Shown: positions 55,658 to 64,000 of the stretch, piece after piece
Position numbering within the stretch: the stretch's first letter is position 1
How the letters are laid out: each line of letters begins with the position of its first letter
Source: Rhizobium sp. SEMIA4064
GTDB taxonomy: Bacteria; Pseudomonadota; Alphaproteobacteria; Rhizobiales; Rhizobiaceae
Direction: 5' to 3'
Assembly (NCBI RefSeq): GCF_003025035.1
Contig: NZ_PYJN01000022.1
Span: 186,001 to 250,000, forward strand
DNA: 64,000 nt
Translations under genes and position numbers: made by a program
Notes under the pieces: model-generated
The model's input: the letters and a program-made list of their open reading frames with translations, nothing else
Database searches by the model: none
What the model was told of the DNA's origin: nothing

Positions 55658-56539
55658 TTATTGCACGTCCATGTGCTGCTGCGGACGCCATCTGGTGATG
55701 CGGTTTTCGACAAGCGTCATCACGTATTCGGCGCCGAGCGTCACCACCATCACTAGGATGATCGCGGCATAGAGGCCGGCGGCATCATAGGTGCCCTTGG
55801 CGATCGAGATCAGGTAGCCGATACCGGCAAGCGAGCCGACGAATTCGCCGACGATCGCACCGATGATGGCGAACGAGAAGGAGATGTGCAGGCTTGCAAA
55901 AATCCAGCTCATCGCCGACGGCAGGATCACATTGCGGGTAACCTGCCAGTTCGAGGCGCCGAGAATGCGGGCATTGGCGATCATGTTGCGGTCGGCCTCG
56001 CGAACGCCCTGGAAAGCGTTGGCGAACACGACGAAGAACACCATGATGAAGGCAAGCGCGACCTTGGAGGCAAGGCCGAGGCCCATGATCATCACGAAGA
56101 TCGGCGCCAGCACGACGCGTGGGATCGAGTTGATCGCCTTGATGTAGATCGACAGGATATCGGAAGCCAGCTTGTTGCGGCCAAGCGCCACGCCGACGAG
56201 AACGCCGGTGACCGAGCCAATGACGAAGCCGATCAGCGCTTCTTCCATGGTGACGCCGAGATGGTACCAAAGCGAGCCACTTTCGGTGCCTTCGCTGATC
56301 CAGTCCCAGAGGCGCAACGCAATGCCATAGGGGCTGGAATAGAAGAACGGATCGATCCAGTGCAGATCGGACGCGACCTGCCAAAGGCCGAGGATGGCAA
56401 GGAGAATGCCGACTTGCCAAGCCACGACAACGTACTTGCGGCGGGCGAGCGCCTTCAGCGCTGCAGCTTCGATTTCCGCGTCCGAGGTACCGGCGCGGAA
56501 GATCGGGGCATTGCCTGTTTCGAGGGCTGTGTTTGCCAT
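55658..56539 (-). CDS. ABC transporter permease (SsuC/ThiX-like)
   Basis: The 293-residue protein has six membrane helices and the BPD-type EAA motif (FFVVFANAFQGVREADRNMI, then GASNWQVTRNVILPSAMSWI). It pairs with the ATPase and substrate-binding protein just upstream on the same strand. GGGAGGA precedes ATG 56539. The import substrate is not readable; NMT1/SsuA-type partners transport sulfonates, nitrate, or pyrimidine precursors of thiamine. Confidence 0.9.
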   Translation of the reverse strand: MANTALETGNAPIFRAGTSDAEIEAAALKALARRKYVVVAWQVGILLAILGLWQVASDLHWIDPFFYSSPYGIALRLWDWISEGTESGSLWYHLGVTMEEALIGFVIGSVTGVLVGVALGRNKLASDILSIYIKAINSIPRVVLAPIFVMIMGLGLASKVALAFIMVFFVVFANAFQGVREADRNMIANARILGASNWQVTRNVILPSAMSWIFASLHISFSFAIIGAIVGEFVGSLAGIGYLISIAKGTYDAAGLYAAIILVMVVTLGAEYVMTLVENRITRWRPQQHMDVQ

Positions 56540-56552
56540 GATCAATCCTCCC

Positions 56553-57371
56553 TTATGCCGCTTCCGCGGCGCGGCGATAGCTGGTCTCGACCTCTTCGCG
56601 CAGGTCATCCCAGATCGTCTTGCAATAATCGATGAAGTTCTGCTCGTAACGGATTTCCGAGACGACGCGCGGACGCGGCAGGTCGATCGTATAGACCGAC
56701 TTCACCGTCGCCGGGCCTGCCGTCAGCACATAGACTTTGTCGGCGAGCGCCACGGCTTCTTCAAGGTCGTGCGTGACGAAGACGACAGACGCCTGGCGTT
56801 CTGCCCAGAGCTTCAGGAGCTCTTCATGCATGACCGTACGGGTCTGGACATCGAGAGCCGAGAAGGGTTCGTCCATCAGTAGGATTTCCGGCTCGTTGAT
56901 GAAGGTCTGCGCCAGCGAAACGCGCTTGCGCATGCCGCCCGAGAGCTGATGCGGATAGTGATGCAGGAACTTCGAGAGGCCAACGCGGGCAAGCCAGTCC
57001 TTAGCGCTCTTTTCGGCTTCCGCCTTCGACTTGCCACGGAACAACGGGCCTGACATCACATTGTCGATGACGTTCTTCCAGGGGAAAAGCGCATCCGTCT
57101 GGAAGGCGAAGCCGACGCGTGGATCGATGCCGCTGACGGGTCCGCCCATCAGTCGAACTTCACCGGCGCTGGGTTTGGCCAGCCCGGTGACGAGATTGAG
57201 CGTCGTCGACTTGCCGCACCCGGTCGGGCCGACGACGGCGACGAACTCGCCGCGTTCGACGGTCATGTTGAAATCGCGCAGTGCCGTCAGCGACTTGCCG
57301 GTTGGGGATACGAAACGGCGGCTGACATTGATGAGCTCGATCGCCGGTGTACGGCGTTCATCCTGTTGCAT
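56553..57371 (-). CDS. ABC transporter ATP-binding protein
   Basis: The 272-residue ATPase has Walker A GPTGCGKSTTLNLVTG, signature LSGGMRKRVSLAQTF, Walker B ILLMDEPFSALD and switch His in VVFVTHDLEEAV. It belongs to the NrtD/SsuB-like subfamily. ATG 57371 has AGGATC upstream. It overlaps nothing but is separated by only 13 nt from the permease gene, so the three genes form one operon. Confidence 0.92.
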   Translation of the reverse strand: MQQDERRTPAIELINVSRRFVSPTGKSLTALRDFNMTVERGEFVAVVGPTGCGKSTTLNLVTGLAKPSAGEVRLMGGPVSGIDPRVGFAFQTDALFPWKNVIDNVMSGPLFRGKSKAEAEKSAKDWLARVGLSKFLHHYPHQLSGGMRKRVSLAQTFINEPEILLMDEPFSALDVQTRTVMHEELLKLWAERQASVVFVTHDLEEAVALADKVYVLTAGPATVKSVYTIDLPRPRVVSEIRYEQNFIDYCKTIWDDLREEVETSYRRAAEAA

Positions 57372-57480
57372 GGTGCTGATCCTGACGCGTGCCTTCGGGG
57401 CGTGCACGCAAAGCCCAGTGAACTGCAAAGTCTCTTGAACTACCGCTTCCGGAACCGGCCGGAAGCGGCGTTATGACTGC

Positions 57481-58494
57481 TTACTTGACGTTCTTGACGA
57501 ATTCCGTCGTGTAGGTCTTCGACAGGTCGATCGTCTTGCCCTTCACGTTCTTGGAGAACTGCGAGAGCACGGCGAGAACGGTCTTCGGACCATCTTCCGG
57601 CATCACGCCGTCGGCCGTGAACATTTCCTTGCCGGCGTCGAGAGCCTTGATGTAGCCCTCCTTGTCGCCGACGTAGAAATCCTTCGGCATCTTTTCGGCA
57701 ATCTCGGCCCCGGAATGGGTGTTGATGAAGCGCAGCGTCTTGACGAAGGCGTTTGCAAGCTTCTGCACTTCTTCCTTGTGACCATCGACCCATGCGGCAT
57801 CCATATAGAGCGACGCGGCCGGGTAAGTACCGCCGAGCGCGGCCTCAGTGCCCTTCAAGGTTCTGAGATCGACGAGAACCGAAGCTTCGCCAGTCTTCAG
57901 CATGCGCGAGATCGTCGGTTCGGTGGTCATGCCGGCCTGGATGGCGTCCTGCTGCATGGCAGCGATGAAGGTCTGGCCGGCACCGACCGGAACCGGGGTG
58001 ACGTCAGCCGGCGATAGGCCTGCCTTTGACGCCATGAAGAGCGTCAGGAAGTTGGTGGATGAACCGAGGCCGGTAACGCCGACGCTCTTGCCCTTCAAAT
58101 CGGCGAAGGACTTGATTTCCGGATGCTTGGCCGACACCAGTTCCACTTCGCCGGGCGCCTGGCTGAACTGCACGACGGATTCGACGAATTTACCCTTTCC
58201 CTGCAGGTCGATACAGTGATCGTAGAAACCGACGACACCCTGAACGGCGCCGGCAAGCATTTCGTTTTCCGCATCGACGCCCGCAGGCTCGTTCAGAAGC
58301 TCGATATTCAGACCTTCGTCTTTGAAGTAGCCGAGGGATTCCGCCAGCTTGGCCGGCAGATAGATCTGCTTTTCATAGCCGCCCACCATGATGGAAATCT
58401 TGTCGGCGGCATGAGCCGCCGTGACACCGAGTGAGCTGCCGGCGATAACGAGGGAAAGGGCCGCAGAATAAAGGAACATGCCTGACGAACGCAT
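57481..58494 (-). CDS. ABC substrate-binding protein, NMT1/SsuA-ThiY family
   Basis: The 337-residue protein has a signal peptide (to AAHAAD) and a periplasmic-binding domain: KISIMVGGYEKQIYLPAKLA, GYFKDEGLNIELLNEPAG, GKSVGVTGLGSSTNFL. It delivers its ligand to the permease and ATPase that follow. AGGAGG precedes ATG 58494. Family inference allows sulfonate, nitrate or thiamine-precursor binding; none can be chosen from the sequence. Confidence 0.9.
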   Translation of the reverse strand: MRSSGMFLYSAALSLVIAGSSLGVTAAHAADKISIMVGGYEKQIYLPAKLAESLGYFKDEGLNIELLNEPAGVDAENEMLAGAVQGVVGFYDHCIDLQGKGKFVESVVQFSQAPGEVELVSAKHPEIKSFADLKGKSVGVTGLGSSTNFLTLFMASKAGLSPADVTPVPVGAGQTFIAAMQQDAIQAGMTTEPTISRMLKTGEASVLVDLRTLKGTEAALGGTYPAASLYMDAAWVDGHKEEVQKLANAFVKTLRFINTHSGAEIAEKMPKDFYVGDKEGYIKALDAGKEMFTADGVMPEDGPKTVLAVLSQFSKNVKGKTIDLSKTYTTEFVKNVK

Positions 58495-58580
58495 AAATAT
58501 CTCCTCCTATGGATGCCGAGCGCTTGATCGCTACCTCGACAAATGCTTCTTCCCGAAGCGGGACAGGCATGCATCAACAA

Positions 58581-58600
58581 CCTTTCAGTGAGCTGAAAGG
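58581..58600 (-). promoter_or_regulatory. leader hairpin upstream of the ABC operon
   Basis: An 8-bp perfect stem (CCTTTCAG/CTGAAAGG) with a 4-nt TGAG loop lies about 90 nt upstream of the binding-protein start. It could be a regulator site or leader element; it matches no riboswitch consensus I know. Confidence 0.35.
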
Positions 58601-58835
58601 CGTCGGTTACCTTTGAAGCTGGAAGAGCATTGCGGTTCGCAATGCAAATATTTGCGAGTACCGGCGTTTTGCAATGCTTGTGCGAGTTGCATCACCAGCA
58701 ATTAAAGCAGGAGTTTGTGGACGGCAGAGGAGTTCTGGTGGATCGTCGTGCCGCCGTGCTTGGACGGCCGGGGCTCGCTGACCCCCCTGCTGTGTTGGCA
58801 TGGCGGGCCCCGCAAAAATAACCAATGAAGGTGGG

Positions 58836-58912
58836 AAAAAAGGACCCGCTGTTCTTGGTGCAGCGGGCCTAAGGACTCCAGCAACTTGTCCGGGCGCGGG
58901 CACGACCGGACG
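58836..58912 (-). ncRNA. candidate small RNA with intrinsic terminator
   Basis: On the minus strand, a -35-like CTTGACC (58942-58948) and a -10-like CTTAAT (58919-58924) with 17 nt between predict a start near 58912. The RNA would be about 77 nt: hairpin GTCCGG/CCGGAC, a single-stranded stretch, then a GC-rich 9-bp hairpin ending in TTTTTT (58836-58841). No protein-coding gene fits the terminator. It may also be a leader attenuator. Confidence 0.5.
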
Positions 58913-59159
58913 ATGGGCATTAAGACCGTCTAATATAACAGGGTCAAGACGCGAATCCGACCAATTTTGGTAATGTCACTCAACCGAAAATAGAGTCGTC
59001 CGTTGCGAAATACGCTAGAGCGTTGATTTTATAATAAGAAATATAGCCAAGCCTATCTCGCAAAGAAAAAGCTTTCCCGTAAAAAATTTTTGCTTCCAAC
59101 CCCGCTCGACTCCTCCAAAGGATGGGCAATTCCCTCATTGACATAGTTGAAAAGACTGA

Positions 59160-59192
59160 CGTTACGTTAAGTAAGAAAAACTTAATGTAACG
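59160..59192. repeat. 13-bp palindrome with one wobble
   Basis: CGTTACGTTAAGT and ACTTAATGTAACG flank a 7-nt AT-rich spacer. The symmetry is almost perfect over 26 nt. It sits in an AT-richer, gene-poor stretch (58.5-59.8 kb) and is more likely a dimeric-regulator operator than a terminator because no T-run follows. Confidence 0.6.
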
Positions 59193-59804
59193 ATCCGATG
59201 CCAATTGACCGCTTGAGGCGGCTAACGTGCACGTAAGATGCTGAGCAGCCACAAGAATATTTCGACGTCAATCTTCATCGCAGGAGCGGGATTGCTAATC
59301 CGGGAATAGGAGGAGCGCAGAACGGGTCATCGGATTGCGAATGATTTCGCCGGAAGCATTGTCGCAAACGGGCGAATATGATTTTGCGCGTATATTAGAA
59401 AACCATAGTATATTGGAATTTTTTTCCAAGAATCCACAGATAGTTTTCAGTATCTCCGCAACAATAGTGACCCTATACGATCGCTACTTCGCCAGTAACT
59501 GCCGTGCAAAACCGGCCTATTTTGCGGCTCACGCCAGTGTACCTAGCAAGGATAACCCGATAGGCCGCTGTACAATTTCAGGTCGTCATCAGCCTTTAGT
59601 CCACATTGACGCGAGGAATCTTTTCTGACGTTTATCTATCTGACGCTTGAAGGAAAAACTCTGGCGTCAGGACTTTTGGTTGAACTTTATCGACATTTAA
59701 TACACACTGAACGGGCAGATTGGGGACGTGTCCTTGCCTCTTCCCCGGGCATCTGTAAGGTGGCGCCCGCTGGGGTACCCCCGTTCGAATGAGGAGATTG
59801 CGCA

Positions 59805-60263
59805 GTGAGTGCAAAAGTACCAAATCCGATTGACGCCTATGTCGGCTCACGCGTGCGCATGCGCCGGCTGATGCTCGGTATGAGCCAAGAACGGCTCGCC
59901 GAACAGATCGGCGTTACCTTTCAGCAGGTGCAAAAATACGAAAAAGGCACCAACCGCATCGGCGCCAGCAGATTGCAGGCGATCGCGGGGGTTCTGGCTG
60001 TCCCAGTCGCTTTCTTCTTCCAGCAGGACAATTCGCAGCCCCTGTCGACGGAAGGGCTGGGCGCCATCAGTGGCCTTGAAGATTTGTCCGATTTTCTGAC
60101 GTCCAAAGAAGGACTTAGCCTCAACAAGGCCTTCATGAAAATCAACGATCCCACCGTCCGCCAATCCGTGCTGATGCTTATCAAGTCGCTGGCCAATGCC
60201 TCCGAACCCTCGGTCGTGCATGCGCCGCCTGCGGCCGAAGCTCCTTTCGGCCTCAGAAACTGA
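59805..60263 (+). CDS. XRE-family regulator, PraR-like
   Basis: The 152-residue protein has an N-terminal Cro/CI helix-turn-helix (GSRVRMRRLMLGMSQERLAE, then TFQQVQKYEKGTNRIGASRL) closely following the pattern of rhizobial PraR and related regulators. The C-terminal half (DLSDFLTSKEGLSLNKAFMK) may be an oligomerisation or ligand domain. The GTG at 59805 has GAGGAG upstream. It lies 350 nt before the SARP-like regulator, so it may regulate the YcaO locus, but that is not shown. Confidence 0.85.
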   Translation: MSAKVPNPIDAYVGSRVRMRRLMLGMSQERLAEQIGVTFQQVQKYEKGTNRIGASRLQAIAGVLAVPVAFFFQQDNSQPLSTEGLGAISGLEDLSDFLTSKEGLSLNKAFMKINDPTVRQSVLMLIKSLANASEPSVVHAPPAAEAPFGLRN

Positions 60264-60267
60264 TCTC

Positions 60268-60297
60268 CATGCCTCGCCCCGTTAAAACGGGTGAGGC
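60268..60297 (+). terminator. hairpin after the XRE regulator gene
   Basis: GCCTCGCCCCG and CGGGTGAGGC form a stem of about ten pairs around a TTAAAA loop, 5 nt after the stop region. There is no clear T-run, so termination is uncertain. Confidence 0.4.
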
Positions 60298-60615
60298 GCG
60301 GATCTTGATCGAGGGGGCAGATTGTCCCCATATCGACGATCGCGGCATCCGCAATCGCAGAAAGTGCTTGAGCGCGATGCGTTCATTCGACCCTAGACGG
60401 ATGGCTGCGACTTTTTGATCCAGAGCATTTTCCCGCTTTCAGGTGATTCATCTCAAAGCAGGATGTTCTAGCGATTGCGATAGGATAGCAGTCATCGTAG
60501 TGTGAAATTCATGAATCGCAGATGACACCTGTGATACACATGACACTGTTGATCGCAAGCAAAACGGGAAATCGCGGTTGCGATATCGGGACGCTGCTAA
60601 ATGCAGTAGGGGCGT
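60298..60615. other. 318-nt spacer with rhizobial-type repeat fragment
   Basis: The stretch at about 60354-60485 (AGCGCGATGCG..., CATTTTCCCGCTTTCAGGTG) resembles the dispersed palindromic repeats seen elsewhere in the window. The rest is probably promoter for the SARP-like gene; no gene is supported. Confidence 0.4.
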
Positions 60616-62568
60616 ATGGATTTCAGGCTGCTGACATTCGGAGATCTACGTCTGGTGGACGGAACAGGCTCGACAGTGCCTTTTCCGGAAAAGGGCCTGC
60701 TGTCGATCTGCTTTCTGCTGACGAGCCCCTCGCCGCAAAAGACCCGTGCGGAGCTTGCAGAATTTCTTTGGGGCGACGTTCCCCTGGATAAGGCGCTCGC
60801 CAATCTGCGGCAGACTCTGTCCCGCATCAAAAACCGGCAGGACGAACTCGGAATCACGCTGCTGCTGATCGAGCAGGCAACCGTTAGCGTGAATGTGCAA
60901 GCCTTCACCAGCGATCTCACGCTGTTGAATGCGGTTTCGCAAACCAATCCCCACACCGCGCTGGAAGAATTGTTGCAACTCGGCCGCTGGGATTTTCTCG
61001 CCCGCACGGAAGTCATCGGTGGTCAGGCCCGCATGTGGCTGCACGCACAGCGGGATCGCATCAAGGCGCAGCTATTGACGACGCTTGGCGATGCCATTGC
61101 GGCCATGAGCAAAGACGCGGACCCCACGATCATCAAGGAAGCGGCGCTGCGACTGTTCGAGGCCCATCCCGAAGATGAGGCGGTCTACCAGATCCTTGGG
61201 GAGACCTATGCCGGCGAACCCCAGCTTGAAAACGCTCGCCACATTTTTGAGAGCCGCAGAAAATACCGCTGGGGCGAATTGCCTGTCGACCCCGACCAGC
61301 AGACGCTCAGCGTTGCGCGACGGTTGTTCGAACGCCAGCGCAGCGTCGTGCCTCAGCTTCGAGAGGTACCAGGCCAGCAGGTGGAAATCGTTCCGCCCGA
61401 GCCCCGCGGGCCGCCCAAGCTCGCGCTGCTGCCGCCGGTGAACACCGCCAGCAACCATCAAGCGGCCGTCTTCCTCTCATCGGCACTGCTGGAAGATATC
61501 ACCGTCGGCCTGTGCGTGCTGAAGACTGTGACGATGGTGGCGCATTACACCGCGGAAAAGATTGCGCTGCACTTCGATCGCGCGGCAATGCTGGACAAAT
61601 ACGGCATCAATTATGTGCTGGACACCAGGCTTAGCTTCGACGGCAACGCCTACTGGCTTTTCGCGCAGCTAATCTACGCCGGCAACGACGAAGTCATCTG
61701 GGCGGCGCGCTTCAGTATGGAGGCCCAGGATCTGCCGCGCCAGCATCGCGAAATCGCGCAACGCATCGTGGCTTTTGTCGCCAGCTATGTCGAGCGCAAC
61801 GAATTTTCCCGCGACTACTTCGAGCGCAACCCGACAGTCTATCACCAATATCTGCAGGGTCAGCGTCATCTGAAGCATCTCGGCCTGCCGGACATTCGTC
61901 GAGCTCGCAAGGCATTCCAGGCAGCTTTGAAGGAAAACCCCTATTTCTCGCCGGCCCTAAGCGGCATGGCCCGCACCTATCATCTCGAGTGGTTCTTGAC
62001 GGCGCGCGGAGATGCGGACCTGCTGAAGCGCATCGAGGAAGAGGCAGGCAAGGCGATCGCCACGGGCCAGGATCTCGCCAACGGCTATCGTGAATTTGCC
62101 GCTGCGAAACTCTTTCAGGGCGACTTCGACGAAAGCCTCAATTCCTTTGAACTCGCCGAGACCATCAGCCCACATCATGCCGATATCATCACGGACTATG
62201 CGGACGCGCTGGTTCATGCCTCCCAGCCCGGTAGGGCTCTGGAGAAGATGGAGCGTGCCATCAAGCTCAATCCGATGAGCCCGGACTTCTATTACTGGAC
62301 GGCCGCCGGAGCCAGCTACTTTCTTGAACAATATGATCAGGCAATGACTTATATCGACCGCATGGCCGATCCCGCACCCGCGGCGCGGCTCGCCGCCGCT
62401 GTCGCTGGCATGGTAGGCGATACACGCAAGGCGAAACGCCTCGTGCGCAAGGTCAAGGAAACCTATCCAGAATTCGAGGTCGACAAATGGCTTTCCGTCG
62501 TGCCCATGCGCGAGCAATGGCAGAAGGAACATTATAGGGAGGGGCTAAAACGCGCAGGCTTTAGTTAG
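60616..62568 (+). CDS. SARP/BTAD-like regulator with TPR domain
   Basis: The 650-residue protein opens with an OmpR/SARP-type winged-helix region (about 1-95: FRLLTFGDLRLVDGTGSTVP, RAELAEFLWGDVPLDKALAN), continues through a BTAD-like helical domain (about 97-240) and ends in TPRs (about 400-640), with a CadC/TolB-like beta segment between (LALLPPVNTASNHQAAVFLS). Such regulators activate secondary-metabolite genes in actinobacteria and are less usual in rhizobia. AGGGG precedes the ATG. It lies directly upstream of the peptide and YcaO genes and is their probable activator. Confidence 0.75.
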   Translation: MDFRLLTFGDLRLVDGTGSTVPFPEKGLLSICFLLTSPSPQKTRAELAEFLWGDVPLDKALANLRQTLSRIKNRQDELGITLLLIEQATVSVNVQAFTSDLTLLNAVSQTNPHTALEELLQLGRWDFLARTEVIGGQARMWLHAQRDRIKAQLLTTLGDAIAAMSKDADPTIIKEAALRLFEAHPEDEAVYQILGETYAGEPQLENARHIFESRRKYRWGELPVDPDQQTLSVARRLFERQRSVVPQLREVPGQQVEIVPPEPRGPPKLALLPPVNTASNHQAAVFLSSALLEDITVGLCVLKTVTMVAHYTAEKIALHFDRAAMLDKYGINYVLDTRLSFDGNAYWLFAQLIYAGNDEVIWAARFSMEAQDLPRQHREIAQRIVAFVASYVERNEFSRDYFERNPTVYHQYLQGQRHLKHLGLPDIRRARKAFQAALKENPYFSPALSGMARTYHLEWFLTARGDADLLKRIEEEAGKAIATGQDLANGYREFAAAKLFQGDFDESLNSFELAETISPHHADIITDYADALVHASQPGRALEKMERAIKLNPMSPDFYYWTAAGASYFLEQYDQAMTYIDRMADPAPAARLAAAVAGMVGDTRKAKRLVRKVKETYPEFEVDKWLSVVPMREQWQKEHYREGLKRAGFS

Positions 62569-62639
62569 GCGCCGATAAACACCAATTCACACTTTTCCTC
62601 AGCTCGTTCTTAACCATCGATCAAATTGGAGATTTAGAA

Positions 62640-62855
62640 ATGGCACACGTCGTAATCGGCATCCCCGGCGATCCGCAACTTTACCTCGCCGACCTCAGCG
62701 CAGGCACAGTCACGCCACTTGCACCGCAGGCGCAAAGTCCACTCCACGCAGCCGACCAGTTGCGCCATGCCGGCGCAACCGTCGTCAAGGGCGTCAACTT
62801 GGCTGTTGTTGTTGGCGGCGCCGCGAAGGCCGCAAGCGGCGTATTTGACGGCTGA
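62640..62855 (+). CDS. 71-residue candidate RiPP precursor
   Basis: The peptide starts MAHVVIGIPGDPQLYLADLS and ends in a Gly/Ala/Val-rich segment (VKGVNLAVVVGGAAKAASG followed by VFDG). It has no Cys and no signal peptide, but contains a VVVGG double-glycine-like site. GGAG lies 9 nt before the ATG, and the YcaO gene begins 4 nt after its stop. Size, position and the GG site suggest a precursor with leader and Gly-rich core; absence of Cys argues against thiazole formation and for backbone thioamidation or azoline formation on Ser/Thr. The peptide family is not recognised, so this is inference. Confidence 0.55.
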   Translation: MAHVVIGIPGDPQLYLADLSAGTVTPLAPQAQSPLHAADQLRHAGATVVKGVNLAVVVGGAAKAASGVFDG

Positions 62856-62859
62856 TATC

Positions 62860-64000
62860 GTGACGGCAGACCTATCCCTGTCTCTTGCCGAATTCCTGGC
62901 ACGGAATTCCAGTGAGCGGGATCTTGTAGCCGCGTCTCTTTATTCAGATCGCGTCTGCACTGCCGAAGAAACGTTTCGGCGCATCGAGCCCTGTCTCACC
63001 GGCCACGGCATCACCCGCCTTGGCCGGCTGACGGGGCTTGATCGCATTGGCATTCCGGTCTGGCAGGCCATTAGCCCGAATGCCAAGTCGATCGTCATCA
63101 ACAACGGCAAGGGCATCACCGATCTCGACGCGAAAGTTTCCGCGGCCATGGAGGCGCTAGAACGAACGGTGGCCGGCGCCCCTGCGGTCAAGACGATCTC
63201 TGCCAGTCAACGGGAGCTCTTGGCCAAAGGACAGCATGCCGATCCGCTCTCGTCTCTCATTGCAAGCGGCCAAGCCGACATTGGCGATGACGAAGAAATC
63301 GCCTGGACTGAGGGTCGCGATCTCATCGCCGATCGAAACGTCTGGATTCCCTTCGGCGCCATCACGCTTGATCGAACCCCTCTTAACGCACGCTTCTGGC
63401 AGTCCTCCGATGGCCTCGCCTCCGGCAATGTGCTGACAGAGGCCATCCTCCACGGCCTGCTTGAACGCATCGAGCGGGACGCCAAGGAACTGTGGGATGT
63501 TTCCGAGCCGGCCCTGCGCACGAAAACCTGCGTCGACCCCGCTTCGCTGGCAGATCCAGTGTTGAACGAATTGCTCCGAAAGATTGAGGATGCCGGTCTA
63601 ACGCTCAAGCTGTTCGACATGACAAGCGATGTGAAAATACCGGCCTACACCGTCTTTCTCGGCCCAGGCGAAATAAACCGGGCAAAGCATGTCCGTTATA
63701 TCGACGTGACCATGGGCTGCGGCGCGCATCCATCGTCGGTGCGGGCAGCAATCCGCGCTGTAACGGAGGCGGCGCAATCGCGCCTCACCTTCATCAGCGG
63801 CGCCCGCGACGATATTCATCCCAAGGATTTCACTCGGGAGCTGCCGGAAAGCATCCGCCGTTATTTTGAGGCGGTGCCCAAAGCGGCGGCAAGACCGGAT
63901 GAAGCCCTGCCGGATGGCGCAGAGGCCCTGCTGCACCTGACCATCGACCGTCTGCGCCATGCGGGCATCAATTCCGCCATCGCGCTTTCCCTCGGCGATG
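62860..64000 (+). CDS. YcaO-family enzyme, truncated by the right edge
   Basis: From the GTG at 62860 about 380 codons are visible with no stop. Hallmarks are ITRLGRLTGLDRIGIPVWQA, the ATP site SAAMEALER (matching SxxxExxER, S94 to R102), the GLASGNVLTEAILHGLLERI stretch near 185, and AIRAVTEAAQSRLTFISGA near 293. YcaO enzymes use ATP to activate amide bonds, forming azolines, thioamides or amidines, depending on partners such as TfuA or E1-like proteins. Whether a TfuA or E1 gene follows is hidden beyond the edge. It is coupled to the small peptide gene. Confidence 0.88.
   Translation, partial: MTADLSLSLAEFLARNSSERDLVAASLYSDRVCTAEETFRRIEPCLTGHGITRLGRLTGLDRIGIPVWQAISPNAKSIVINNGKGITDLDAKVSAAMEALERTVAGAPAVKTISASQRELLAKGQHADPLSSLIASGQADIGDDEEIAWTEGRDLIADRNVWIPFGAITLDRTPLNARFWQSSDGLASGNVLTEAILHGLLERIERDAKELWDVSEPALRTKTCVDPASLADPVLNELLRKIEDAGLTLKLFDMTSDVKIPAYTVFLGPGEINRAKHVRYIDVTMGCGAHPSSVRAAIRAVTEAAQSRLTFISGARDDIHPKDFTRELPESIRRYFEAVPKAAARPDEALPDGAEALLHLTIDRLRHAGINSAIALSLGD

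Noticed and set aside
58980..59252. 90-codon minus-strand frame upstream of the small RNA
   Set aside because: Spans the palindrome and has no family similarity; the start lacks a ribosome site.
59341..59628. 96-codon plus-strand frame in the AT-rich stretch
   Set aside because: No recognisable domain and a poor ribosome site; kept only as a possible orphan.

Overview
The window looks like a chromosomal segment of a Rhizobiaceae alphaproteobacterium, most likely genus Rhizobium. The basis is GC-rich codon use, a CenR-type response regulator, a glnK-amtB operon behind a sigma-54-like promoter, a DUF1344 protein, a PraR-like XRE regulator, a pipecolate/D-lysine catabolic set, and dispersed palindromic repeats of rhizobial type. 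This placement comes from protein family recognition only; no database search was run.

Layout. 1-15.6 kb is housekeeping: L,D-transpeptidase (cut by the left edge), cenR with a cyclic-nucleotide-binding partner, xthA, lolA, ftsK, glnK-amtB, tesB, a UbiH-type hydroxylase, a thioredoxin/Lon-N/Trm112 operon, a ProX-type tRNA deacylase, tRNA-Gly(GCC), acylphosphatase and a DUF4010 membrane protein. 15.7-22.8 kb is an envelope-stress-like region of small secreted proteins, a COG4705 membrane protein, a two-component system and a MipA/OmpV outer-membrane protein.

22.7-30.7 kb is a tightly packed nine-gene minus-strand operon: HAD phosphatase, class III aminotransferase, arginase-fold enzyme, two SMR-type membrane proteins, fatty acid desaturase, alpha/beta hydrolase with a Cys nucleophile, FemAB-like transferase and cyclopropane-fatty-acid synthase. 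I know of no described pathway with this content. It most resembles a lipid or lipid-linked amino-compound pathway. A QseBC-like two-component system lies directly upstream on the same strand.

33-44.3 kb holds a MocR regulator divergent from an EamA exporter with a direct-repeat operator, a DUF1348/TetR pair, a hicAB module whose toxin has no ATG/GTG/TTG start, a TetR remnant, a GH144-like beta-1,2-glucanase and a pipecolate/D-lysine degradation cluster. 44.3-52.4 kb is a polysaccharide region (two glycosyltransferases, a Wzx-type flippase, a tandem alpha/beta hydrolase) followed by a TctDE-like two-component system. 52.4-58.5 kb has a solo DnaB-like ATPase, a peroxiredoxin, a GNAT enzyme and a SsuABC/ThiXYZ-type ABC importer. 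58.5-59.8 kb is an AT-richer gene-poor stretch with a candidate small RNA and a long palindrome.

The right end (59.8-64 kb) holds an XRE regulator, a SARP/BTAD-like regulator with TPRs, a 71-residue peptide gene and, 4 nt later, a YcaO enzyme running off the edge. This arrangement suggests a RiPP (possibly thioamide- or azoline-forming) locus. The nine-gene operon and this YcaO locus are the two best candidates for undescribed biology.
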